This document shows positions 45,437 through 53,117 of a DNA stretch of 64,000 nt, piece by piece. Location of the stretch: NCBI RefSeq assembly GCF_011683955.1, contig NZ_JAAQPI010000026.1, forward strand, positions 1 through 64,000, in the 5' to 3' direction. Every line of letters starts with the position of its first letter. The first letter of the stretch is position 1. The DNA is from Pseudomaricurvus alkylphenolicus. GTDB taxonomy: Bacteria; Pseudomonadota; Gammaproteobacteria; Pseudomonadales; Cellvibrionaceae. The position numbers and the translations under genes were made by a program. The notes beneath the pieces were generated by a model. That model was not told the DNA's origin and ran no database searches. It saw only the letters and a list, made by a program, of their open reading frames with translations.

Positions 45437-45515
45437 AATGCGCCTTCTACCTTGTCGATACCCTCTCGACCGTTGATCCCGCCGGTGCGTGGCGAATCAA
45501 ATCCGGTATTATTTA
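45437..45515 (-). pseudogene. Eroded remnant of the alcohol dehydrogenase gene
   Basis: 45437-45471 matches 36091-36126 and 45467-45515 matches 36288-36335 of the intact dehydrogenase gene. The two segments meet at a CGACC that is present at both positions in the intact gene, so 166 bases were lost between CGACC repeats. No other part of the gene is recognisable. It shows that the second module once had the same gene order as the first. Confidence 0.8.
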
Positions 45516-45633
45516 TAAAAAGTAAACCTGCAATTATTCAACCTGAATAATTGGTGTAGGTATTACTGGTTATTGTGAGATTTTCTGTAACCCCCCGGGG
45601 TAATACCGTGCCATCTTTTAACTTATCGATGGA

Positions 45634-45895
45634 GGTTCTGTTGCAAATCCGGTGCGTTCAGACAGAATATGCTACTCTACTGCCTGAGACTGATCAGATA
45701 TCGAACGAGCGAGGATGAAGTTTACAAGACGCCACTTTAAACAGGTGAGCGGTTGCGAATGGACGGGACCTACATCAAGGTCAAAGGAAACACCTTTATC
45801 GTGCCGTCGACAAAGAAGGCCACACAGTTAATTTTCTACTCACCGCCAAGCATGACACAAAGGCTGCAAAACGTTTTTCGACAAATGAATAAAAC
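45634..45895 (+). mobile_element. IS6-family insertion sequence remnant (left end and partial transposase)
   Basis: GGTTCTGTTGCAAA at 45634-45647 is a typical IS6-family terminal repeat. An ATG at 45715 opens MKFTRRHFKQ, the usual start of an IS6 transposase. The frame then jumps, after an internal deletion, to WRMDGTYIKVKG and, after a frame slip, AVDKEGHTVNFLLTAKHDTK and KAAKR, ending at 45892. The central DDE region and the right terminal repeat are missing. Not mobile. Confidence 0.75.
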
Positions 45896-45964
45896 GGCAA
45901 AGTAGACCACCATGAGTTAATCTTCTAATGATGTTGTGGTCTAATATCCAGGTGATTTTTCTTT

Positions 45965-46337
45965 ACTTTTTTGGGTCTTCAGAATAATTTGTGGGTTGTT
46001 TTATGGCAGCGAAGTGCTGTTTCCGGAAATAGATATGTGCGCTCTTCGAGCGCATTCGCCGTCAGAGCCGGCTCCTACAGGATTCTCCAAGCACCTGTAG
46101 GAGCGCGCTTTAAGCGCGAAGGATTTTCTCCGTACGGACTTCAATACTCAAAGATCAGTCCCGGCGCTATTTCCGGTTATGGCACTTTGCTGCTTATCCG
46201 GTCTTCCCTAATACTTGTTGCAAATACTGCTCAAATAAAAAAGCTCGATCTTCAACGCAAATTGCCCGTATATCAATAAGATAACCATCGTTACGGTTAA
46301 ACCCTACCCAAGAATTCCTCAGAGGAACCACTTTTTT
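45965..46337. mobile_element. 357-bp insertion flanked by 8-bp direct repeats (MITE or decayed IS)
   Basis: ACTTTTTT flanks the insert at 45965-45972 and 46330-46337. The uninterrupted target (one ACTTTTTT followed by ATTGTG) is preserved at 37117-37124, downstream of AraC copy 1. The ends GGGTCTTCAGAATAATT and, inverted, GGTTCCTCTGAGGAATTC are partly similar. An 8-bp target duplication and GG(G/T)TC ends are compatible with an ISL3-like non-autonomous element. Inside are a REP-like palindrome (CTCCTACAGG...CCTGTAGGAG, about 46070-46103) and no convincing gene. The second copy of the repeat extends into the 3' end of AraC copy 2. Confidence 0.65.
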
Positions 46338-47346
46338 ATTGTGACGCTCTTATTCTCTGGCGGTACTCGGCCGGCGTACAATGCTCAGTATTTCTAAAAG
46401 CGCGACGGAAATTGGCAGCATCCTGATAACCCAATAAGACAGATATCTTCTCCACGGCAAGATTTGTATTTTCAAGATAACGCAGTGACCAACTGTGTAA
46501 TTCATTGGCCCTGATCTCTTTAAAGCAGGTGCCTTCCAAACTCAAACGTCGACTTAACGTGCGCTTGGATATATGCATTTGTTCCGCGATCCAGCTTATC
46601 TCAGGAAACGGTGGCTCCATTGAGCGTAAATAAGACAGCACATGCAGAGTGTAAGTGTCATTACTCTCCTTTTGCAGCGCTTGCAACGCTTTTTCCAGTT
46701 GTACCTGCCCCGACTCCCAGAGCTTTTTGTCATAAAATGGGTGCGGAGTATCGAAATCCAAATCACGAAGAACCACTTCATTCTGAGCGGCATTAAATAC
46801 CACGGTATTCTGAAAGCTCTCATGATAGCGATCTGCATAACTAGGCGGCGCATAGGCAAAACGAAATTCAGCGCCCTTAAGCGGCTGACCGTAAAAAAAC
46901 TCTATGTAATTTTTTAGCGCCAGAAACGACGCTTCGATAAAAATGGGCAACAGAGATTCATCAGACAGTTCAAGCTGACAACTGTAAGTCAGTCCATTGA
47001 TTTGAGAGCGCACAGAGTGGGTTAGCATGGTAGTGACAATACGAGAATAGGACTCCAGAAGCCGCAGACCGGCACGCAGAGTCGGCGCGCTATAGGCGGC
47101 CGCGCCCAGAAAACCCGGAACACACGCATTAAAGCGGTTCGTGTGCATTAGAGGCCATGCCGGGTCGCCCGTGATATCAACTACGTTTTTAGTCAAAAAT
47201 TCAACCTCAGAAGCGGGAATATGTTGCTGAGTGTTGAGTTTCTCTAGAGTCAAGCTTGTATTATCGAACAGATTAGCTAATGAAAACCCTTGTCGAGACA
47301 TCTCTCGAATGATCGACCGAATATGTGACGGATTCGCGCTGAGCAT
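46336..47346 (-). CDS. AraC-family regulator, copy 2 (Arabinose_bd type)
   Basis: 336 residues, same length and layout as copy 1 at 37.1 kb. The HTH half (EQMHISKRTLSRRLSLEGT, ISVLLGYQDAANFRRAFRN) is almost unchanged, while the sensor half has diverged (for example SVRSQINGLTYSCQLELSDE). It probably recognises the same DNA motif and a related ligand. The insertion described above ends at its stop codon without breaking the frame. Its upstream sequence is the decayed tail of a hydrolase gene. Confidence 0.87.
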   Translation of the reverse strand: MLSANPSHIRSIIREMSRQGFSLANLFDNTSLTLEKLNTQQHIPASEVEFLTKNVVDITGDPAWPLMHTNRFNACVPGFLGAAAYSAPTLRAGLRLLESYSRIVTTMLTHSVRSQINGLTYSCQLELSDESLLPIFIEASFLALKNYIEFFYGQPLKGAEFRFAYAPPSYADRYHESFQNTVVFNAAQNEVVLRDLDFDTPHPFYDKKLWESGQVQLEKALQALQKESNDTYTLHVLSYLRSMEPPFPEISWIAEQMHISKRTLSRRLSLEGTCFKEIRANELHSWSLRYLENTNLAVEKISVLLGYQDAANFRRAFRNTEHCTPAEYRQRIRASQ

Positions 47347-47362
47347 GATGATTACCGCTACA

Positions 47363-47418
47363 GTTTAGATTGTGCTTATAACATGGGGCTATATCGCCCC
47401 AGGCAATTCAGTTATTTA
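47363..47418 (-). pseudogene. 3'-end remnant of the epoxide hydrolase-like gene
   Basis: GTTTAGATTGTGCTTATA, then GGGCTATATCGCC and CAGGCAATTCAGTT, align with the end of the hydrolase gene at 38150-38200 (GTTTAGATTGGGTTTATA, GGGCTTTATCG, CAGGCGATTCAGTT). The match fades after about 55 bases. The order remnant-AraC is the same as in module 1. Confidence 0.65.
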
Positions 47419-47460
47419 AGGTGCTGCAAGAAAGTCCAGCCTACATCAAAGTGTCTTCTT

Positions 47461-47488
47461 ATGACACCCTATTGGCACATGATGCCCT
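47461..47488 (+). promoter_or_regulatory. ATGACACC motif, site E
   Basis: ATGACACCCTATTGGCAC followed by ATGATGCCCT, 90 bases before the SMP-30 start codon. Bases 47485-47506 are identical to 39301-39322 after site C. A TACTTATCA element at about +69 may be the -10 box. Confidence 0.65.
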
Positions 47489-47577
47489 AAATTTTGTCGA
47501 TTATTTAGCGCAGCATTTGGCCTACTACTTATCACTGTGCACAAAGCCATCCTGTAACGCGACCAAAGGATGCAACT

Positions 47578-48501
47578 ATGCAACTTAAATATGACGTTAT
47601 TGCCGAGGGATTACGCTTTCCTGAAGGCCCTATAATTATGCAGGACGGTTCGATAGTGCTGGTGGAAATTGAACGTAAAACCCTTTCACGGGTTATGCCA
47701 GACGGCAGCATTGAAGTTATTGCAGAGCTGGGTGGTGGCCCCAATGGGGCAGCCATTGGTCCTGACGGACATGTTTACGTCTGTAATAACGGAGGGGCGC
47801 AATTCACCGAACAATTCGGACTTTTGCTGTCAGGACCTGCACCTAAAGACAATGAAACCAGTCGTATCGAAAAAGTAAATTTAACAACCGGAGAAGTTGA
47901 AGTTCTGTACGATCATTGTGACGGCCATAAACTGGTAGGGCCTAACGACATAGTGTTCGACAATCAGGGCGGGTTTTATTTTACTGATTTCGGCAAGACC
48001 TTCGCGGAGACTCGAACAAGAGCCCTGGGTAATGTCTATTACGCCAAAGCAGATGGTTCAAGCATTGTAGCTATGGAAAACGAAAGACTGTCGCCGAATG
48101 GAATTGGCCTCTCGCCTGACGGCAATAGCGTTTACTTTGCCGACACACTCACCGCCAGCCTGTTTGCCTATGATCTAAAGGCCCCAGGAGAACCGAAGCT
48201 TCTGGATTTTCCGCCCGTTGCTGCTCGCCTGGTAGCTCGCCTGCCTGGAGAAGCCCTCTTTGACAGCTTAGCCGTAACAGCCTCAGGAGCAATCTGTGTT
48301 GCCAGCCTTGTCCACGGCGGTATTACGCAAATTGCCCCCGACGGAAGCTATAAACACTATGAAACACCCGACCCACTGACAACCAATATCTGTTTCGGTG
48401 GTGAGGATATGCGCGATGCTTACTTGACTCTTTCCGGCACAGGCAAACTGATTAAATGTCGCTGGCATGAGCCAGGGTTACCGCTCGCTTATAGTGCCTG
48501 A
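47578..48501 (+). CDS. SMP-30/gluconolactonase family protein
   Basis: 307 residues, a six-bladed beta-propeller lactonase family. The metal-site segments are visible: GLRFPEGPI near 14-22, GPNDIVFDNQGGFYFTD and LSPNGIGLSPDGNSVYFADT. These enzymes hydrolyse lactones such as gluconolactone or ring-cleavage lactones. Ribosome site AAGGA is 8 bases upstream. It is the first gene of an operon with an SRPBCC protein and acyl-CoA ligase copy 2. Confidence 0.85.
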   Translation: MQLKYDVIAEGLRFPEGPIIMQDGSIVLVEIERKTLSRVMPDGSIEVIAELGGGPNGAAIGPDGHVYVCNNGGAQFTEQFGLLLSGPAPKDNETSRIEKVNLTTGEVEVLYDHCDGHKLVGPNDIVFDNQGGFYFTDFGKTFAETRTRALGNVYYAKADGSSIVAMENERLSPNGIGLSPDGNSVYFADTLTASLFAYDLKAPGEPKLLDFPPVAARLVARLPGEALFDSLAVTASGAICVASLVHGGITQIAPDGSYKHYETPDPLTTNICFGGEDMRDAYLTLSGTGKLIKCRWHEPGLPLAYSA

Positions 48502-48540
48502 AATAGATGCGAGCACTCTGTTAATAAAAGAGTAATAAAC

Positions 48541-49065
48541 ATGCATAAACTGAAAAAGGTTGACCTGGATTATCTGAATAAAGGTGCCAATTGTGTTCAT
48601 GTATCGGTGGAGATAAATCGCTCTGCCCAAGAGGTTTTCAGCGCTCTCGAACAGGCCGAAATCTGGGTTCAAGCCTACGACTCAATTAGAGAGTTTGTCT
48701 GGACCTCCCCCAAACCCTTTGGCAAAGGAACAACCCGTACCGTCAGCCTGGTGCTGCCCGCGCAACCACTGATCAAGGGTGTCGAGGAGTTTATTGTCTG
48801 GGAACAAAACAAACGAATGGTGTTTTACTATGCACAAATGAGCAAGAAGCTATTTAGTGCCTTACTGGAAGACTATCGAGTTGTCGATAAAGGCAATGCC
48901 CGGTGTGAGCTGGTTTGGGATCTTGGTTATCAAGGTGCAGGCATCTACCGGCCACTGTTTTGGCTGATGAAGGGTAAGATGAAGAAGAACAACCAGGCAG
49001 CACTCGACAACATCAAAAAAATCCTCGAAGCCAAGGCCGATCAACCTGAGGCAATAGCCGCATAG
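48541..49065 (+). CDS. SRPBCC (START-like) family protein
   Basis: 174 residues. The helix-grip fold is suggested by VHVSVEINRSAQEVFSALEQ at the start, a run of alternating strands (GKGTTRTVSLVLPAQPLIKG; WEQNKRMVFYY) and a long C-terminal helix (KKNNQAALDNIKKILEAKA). Such proteins bind or cyclise hydrophobic molecules including polyketides, lipids and sterols. It lies 39 bases after the SMP-30 gene. No catalytic residues can be assigned. Confidence 0.75.
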   Translation: MHKLKKVDLDYLNKGANCVHVSVEINRSAQEVFSALEQAEIWVQAYDSIREFVWTSPKPFGKGTTRTVSLVLPAQPLIKGVEEFIVWEQNKRMVFYYAQMSKKLFSALLEDYRVVDKGNARCELVWDLGYQGAGIYRPLFWLMKGKMKKNNQAALDNIKKILEAKADQPEAIAA

Positions 49066-49213
49066 TCACTCTACGGAAATAGCCTTGGATGCCGTCCTCT
49101 ATCAACGTTTAACTAAGCGCTGGCGTTTAAGATAGATGATTGCCACCCAAAGACTGAGCCATCTCGGTTAATAAACAGCGTCTTAGCAATTATCACCAAA
49201 CACGGACCATACC

Positions 49214-50908
49214 ATGTCAGATCAAACATTTATTACACCACTGCAAGCCTTTTACCAATGGGAGCGCCTGCGCCCCAATGAGATTTTTCTCAGTCAGCCA
49301 TTACAAGGGGATCAGTGGCGTGATTACACCTGGGCCGACGTTGGTCAGCAAGCCCGAATAATTGCCCGCGCGCTGCAGGACAGGGGATTAAAAAACGGTG
49401 ACACGGTTGGCCTTTCGGGGGCAAACTCTGCCTATTGGGTGATCACCGACCTTGCCATCATGATGGCCGGGGGCGTCAGCGTACCGGTGTATCCCTCCAT
49501 GCCTGCAGACAAACTGCAATACATCGTCAATCACAGCGACATGAAGATACTGTTTACCGACGCAGGCGGCGCATCGAGCATCAACAACCTGGCCGCGACG
49601 GTTGGCGACACGGTAACACTTATTTCTCTTGGCGATGAAGGGACATCGGAAGAAAATACGCCGATTACCCCATGGGGTTCATTGCTGGAGAAGGTGGCCC
49701 CGATTGATGGATCACCACTGCGTCCCGATGACGATCTTTGGACCATATCCTACACCTCCGGCACCACCGGCATGCCTAAGGGGGTTATGCATTCTTTTTC
49801 GACCATGCCCAGATTCGCCGCCACATTCACCCAGCTTACCCATCAAGATGACAATGCCGTATTTTTCTCATTCCTGCCGCTCGCCCATATAGCCGAGCGC
49901 GCCGCGATCGAGATGCACGCTTTGTACGTCGGCGCAAGGATTTATTTTAACAAGGATCTTGATTCTTTCGCCCAAGACCTGCTGCACGCAAGGCCCACCT
50001 TCTTCTTTGCCGTACCCCGAATCTGGCACAAGTTAAAACAGGGTATTATCGCGAGCATAGGGGATGAGACTTGGCAACAGGTTTTGCAAGACCCCAAGCT
50101 TGCCCATACCGTCGGTAAGCAAGCGTTAACCGCCTTGGGGCTGGAACGGGTGACCACCGCTTTTTCCGGTTCGGCACCGATCGCCAAAGCCGATCTTGAG
50201 GCATGGACAACCCTGGGATTGCCACTGTATGAAGGTTATGGCCAGACCGAACACCTGTCAGGACTGAGCAATCGCCCCGGAGCGGTTAAAGTCGGCAGCA
50301 TTGGTAGATTACAGCTTGTGGAGGAATTGGCCCAAGTCGCGCAATGCAAAGTGGCCGACAATGGCGAGCTGCTATTGCGAGGCCAGGGCACCATGCTGGG
50401 GTATTACAAAGATCCCGAAAAAACCGCTGAAACCATTGTCGACGGCTGGCTGCACACAGGTGATAAAGTGCGTGTTGATGAAGACGGCTTTGTATTTATT
50501 ACCGGCCGCGTCAAAGAGATCTTCAAAACCGCCAAAGGCAAGTACGTTGCCCCAGCGCCTATCGAAGACAAGTTTGGCTCGCTTAACCTTCTCGAGCAGT
50601 TATGCCTGGTTGGCCGCGGCATGCCACAAACCGTCTTGCTTGTTGTGCTCACGGAAGATGCTGCAACCCTGGAGCGGGACTATGTGGACGCGCAGCTCTG
50701 GGCGGCGCTGGACAGTGTCAATGCAAAACTTGAAGCACACGAGCGCATTAGCCATATCATTATCTGTCAAGAACCCTGGACACCAGACAACGGGTTACTG
50801 ACACACACATTAAAAATGAAACGTGATGAAATTGAGGAAAAAATGTTGTCCCTCGTGGAGGCAAGCGTAAAAGATTCCACAACAGCGATCGTGTGGGAAG
50901 CATCGTAA
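49214..50908 (+). CDS. AMP-forming acyl-CoA ligase, copy 2
   Basis: 564 residues, near-identical to the ligase at 40.8 kb. Sequence identity begins abruptly at the start codon and weakens only in the last ~60 bases; the upstream 148-base gap is unrelated to the copy 1 leader. All ligase motifs are intact (YTSGTTGMPKG, YEGYGQTEH, HTGDKVRVDEDG). Notable substitutions include FPQLTPQDNN to FTQLTHQDDN and RDDVD to RDYVD. It is the last gene of the SMP-30/SRPBCC operon. Confidence 0.88.
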   Translation: MSDQTFITPLQAFYQWERLRPNEIFLSQPLQGDQWRDYTWADVGQQARIIARALQDRGLKNGDTVGLSGANSAYWVITDLAIMMAGGVSVPVYPSMPADKLQYIVNHSDMKILFTDAGGASSINNLAATVGDTVTLISLGDEGTSEENTPITPWGSLLEKVAPIDGSPLRPDDDLWTISYTSGTTGMPKGVMHSFSTMPRFAATFTQLTHQDDNAVFFSFLPLAHIAERAAIEMHALYVGARIYFNKDLDSFAQDLLHARPTFFFAVPRIWHKLKQGIIASIGDETWQQVLQDPKLAHTVGKQALTALGLERVTTAFSGSAPIAKADLEAWTTLGLPLYEGYGQTEHLSGLSNRPGAVKVGSIGRLQLVEELAQVAQCKVADNGELLLRGQGTMLGYYKDPEKTAETIVDGWLHTGDKVRVDEDGFVFITGRVKEIFKTAKGKYVAPAPIEDKFGSLNLLEQLCLVGRGMPQTVLLVVLTEDAATLERDYVDAQLWAALDSVNAKLEAHERISHIIICQEPWTPDNGLLTHTLKMKRDEIEEKMLSLVEASVKDSTTAIVWEAS

Positions 50909-50946
50909 TCATGGGGAGATCTTCATTACCGATAAATTGGCTCAGC

Positions 50947-51025
50947 ATGACACGCTGTTGGCATTCGATACCCTTAGCATCGTTGTTCACCTATCACATA
51001 ATAAGAAACGCACGGATAAACACAG
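50947..51025 (+). promoter_or_regulatory. ATGACACG motif site F with 26-bp leader
   Basis: The motif at 50947-50974 is ATGACACGCTGTTGGCATT followed by CGATACCCT. The leader at 51000-51025 is identical to the one at 35867-35892. A TATCACATAAT stretch (50992 onward) may include the -10 box. It is 183 bases before the HD-domain gene and starts 39 bases after the ligase stop, so the third operon probably has its own promoter. Confidence 0.6.
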
Positions 51026-51129
51026 TGTCTCTTCACAGTGGCTCTTTATAACACTAAGAGCACACGAAGAAAATACGAAAAAACCGCCAGATTAAACCAT
51101 CACTAATTCGATTTAATTGGAAGAACGCC

Positions 51130-51744
51130 ATGGAAACCTCTGAAAAGAAATCACAAGCCAGCTTTACGCGAATGGATCAAGCCACCAAGGAAGATTTTGA
51201 AATTATTGCCAGAGAAGGCATCCACTTTGCTTCATTATTACCAGATAGGATTCTTGCTCACCTCAAACAGCTCGACGGTTCTGTCGATGGTTTTCCGGTT
51301 TCACGCTTTGAGCACTGTTTGCAAATGGCAACCATGTGTGAAAAAGCAGGCAAGGACGAAGAATACATAGTCTGCGCCCTATTACACGACATCGGTGATC
51401 TCCTGGGTAGTTTCAACCATGCCGACATTGCCGCCGCCATACTGAAACCGGTGGTTAGCGAAAAAAATCACTGGATCGTACAACATCACGCTATTTTTCA
51501 GGGATACTATTTCTTCCACCACCTCGGGCTTGATCGCAATATGCGGGATCAATTCAGCGATCACCCCTACTACGATGCTTGTGTGGAATTCTGCAAATTC
51601 GATCAGGCTGCATTTAACCCCGACTACCCCAGCTTGCCCCTGGCGCATTTCGAACCCATGGTAAGACGGGTATTTGCCGAACCGAAAAGCTCCATCTATC
51701 TCACAGAGAATGGAGAAATGCCGAACATCGCGGAGCAGGCGTAG
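51130..51744 (+). CDS. HD-domain protein, possibly a PhnZ-like mixed-valent di-iron oxygenase
   Basis: 204 residues. Candidate metal ligands are His62 (EHCLQ), His86-Asp87 (LLHDIGD), His97 (FNHADIA), His119/120 (VQHHAIF) and Asp158 (CKFDQAAFNP). The 24-residue gap from first His to the HD pair equals that in PhnZ. PhnZ/TmpB-type proteins use a di-iron site and O2 to cleave C-P or C-C bonds, whereas most HD proteins are phosphohydrolases; sequence alone does not decide. It is the first gene of an operon with a Rieske oxygenase. Confidence 0.75.
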   Translation: METSEKKSQASFTRMDQATKEDFEIIAREGIHFASLLPDRILAHLKQLDGSVDGFPVSRFEHCLQMATMCEKAGKDEEYIVCALLHDIGDLLGSFNHADIAAAILKPVVSEKNHWIVQHHAIFQGYYFFHHLGLDRNMRDQFSDHPYYDACVEFCKFDQAAFNPDYPSLPLAHFEPMVRRVFAEPKSSIYLTENGEMPNIAEQA

Positions 51745-51806
51745 CCACATTTTTCCATAATCGGTCAAACATCCGTTATTAAGAATATTCATTAGAGGTT
51801 TATTTC

Positions 51807-53117
51807 ATGAAAAGAGAAAAAGAACTCGAAATCATCGACACTTTGTTGGACCAAATTGAAAACGACTACAACGCTGATGCAGGCGTACAGACCCGCATGA
51901 GCACAGAAGCCTATACCTGTCCAAAAATAGCCGAGCAAGAACAGGACCTTTTCTTTAGAAACACACCACAACTCATTGGTCTTTCAGGCCGGCTGCCAGA
52001 GCCAAACAGTTTCTTTACCACCGATCATTTTGGTGTGCCCGTATTGGCAACACGTGACAAGGATGGACAGTTCCACGCCTTTTTAAACATCTGCCCCCAT
52101 AGAGCGGTACGCCTGACGGATGAAAAATCAGGCAAGCAGAGTCGCTTTTCCTGCCCCTTTCATGCCTGGAACTTTAGCAATCAGGGCGACCTGGTTGCTG
52201 TACCTCGCGAAAAGGACTTTGGCAAGGTTGATAAAAAATGCAACAGTCTGACGCCACTACCGGCAGAAGAAAGAAACGGTATGTTATGGGTACATCCGCA
52301 ACCCGATGGCGTACTGGATCTTAATGAATTTTTGGGCCCCTTGTCGGAAGAGCTTGCAGATACCGAAAGTGGTCGACTGGTGTATGTGGGTGAGAATACC
52401 ATCGAAGGTGATCTTAACTGGAAGCTGGCAAACGACACCTTTGGAGAAAGCTATCATTTCAGTGTTTTACACAAAAATACACTGGCCAACCTGTTCCATG
52501 GCAACAACTCCCACTTTGAAGAATTTGGGCAACACCATCGGTTTATATTTGCCGCCAAAACCATTCTACCCGTAACACAGCAGTCCCCAAGGAGTGAGTG
52601 GAAACTCTCTGACACGGCCATCGTCCTCTATTACCTATTTCCCAACATACAATTGCAAATATCGCCAGGCACCGGCATGACGGTATTGTCAAAGATGTAT
52701 CCGGTAGAGGGTAACCCCAATAAATCCGTTACGCATAATTGTATTTATATGACGCCTGAAGCCCTGGAAATGCTGAATGCTGCCAGACAAGAAGGACAGG
52801 CGGTTATGGACGATACAAATCTTTATTCTGCCGATATGGATGCGGTAGCTACAGGTGAGACGGCTGCATCCGTTGAGGCTGCTTTGGAGGCGTTTAAAAG
52901 CACCATCGAAGACGAAGACTACCTGATGGGCAAGATGCAGCAAAAAAATGCCCGCTCAGGCTTGGTAAAAGACCTTATCTTTGGCCGCAACGAGCATTCA
53001 CTGCAACATCATCATAAGACCTTTCGCAAAGCGCTCGGCATGCCCCCTTTAGAAGAGATCAAAGAGGACATTACCGAGAAAAGCCAAGACAAAGAAAGCA
53101 CAGGAGAAGTAGCATGA
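51807..53117 (+). CDS. Rieske-type ring-hydroxylating oxygenase, alpha subunit
   Basis: 436 residues. The [2Fe-2S] Rieske site is Cys96-x-His98 and Cys116-x2-His119 (NICPHRAV, SCPFHAWN). The catalytic domain has the mononuclear-iron pair His217 and His222 in GESYHFSVLH. It would insert oxygen into an aromatic or alicyclic substrate with electrons from a separate reductase. No ferredoxin, reductase or beta subunit gene is in the window. Ribosome site AGAGG; the stop overlaps the next start by 4 bases (ATGA). Confidence 0.9.
   Translation: MKREKELEIIDTLLDQIENDYNADAGVQTRMSTEAYTCPKIAEQEQDLFFRNTPQLIGLSGRLPEPNSFFTTDHFGVPVLATRDKDGQFHAFLNICPHRAVRLTDEKSGKQSRFSCPFHAWNFSNQGDLVAVPREKDFGKVDKKCNSLTPLPAEERNGMLWVHPQPDGVLDLNEFLGPLSEELADTESGRLVYVGENTIEGDLNWKLANDTFGESYHFSVLHKNTLANLFHGNNSHFEEFGQHHRFIFAAKTILPVTQQSPRSEWKLSDTAIVLYYLFPNIQLQISPGTGMTVLSKMYPVEGNPNKSVTHNCIYMTPEALEMLNAARQEGQAVMDDTNLYSADMDAVATGETAASVEAALEAFKSTIEDEDYLMGKMQQKNARSGLVKDLIFGRNEHSLQHHHKTFRKALGMPPLEEIKEDITEKSQDKESTGEVA

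Noticed and set aside
45971-46279. A 102-codon frame inside the 357-bp insertion
   Set aside because: It runs through a REP palindrome and has no domain or ribosome site; it is more likely non-coding element sequence.
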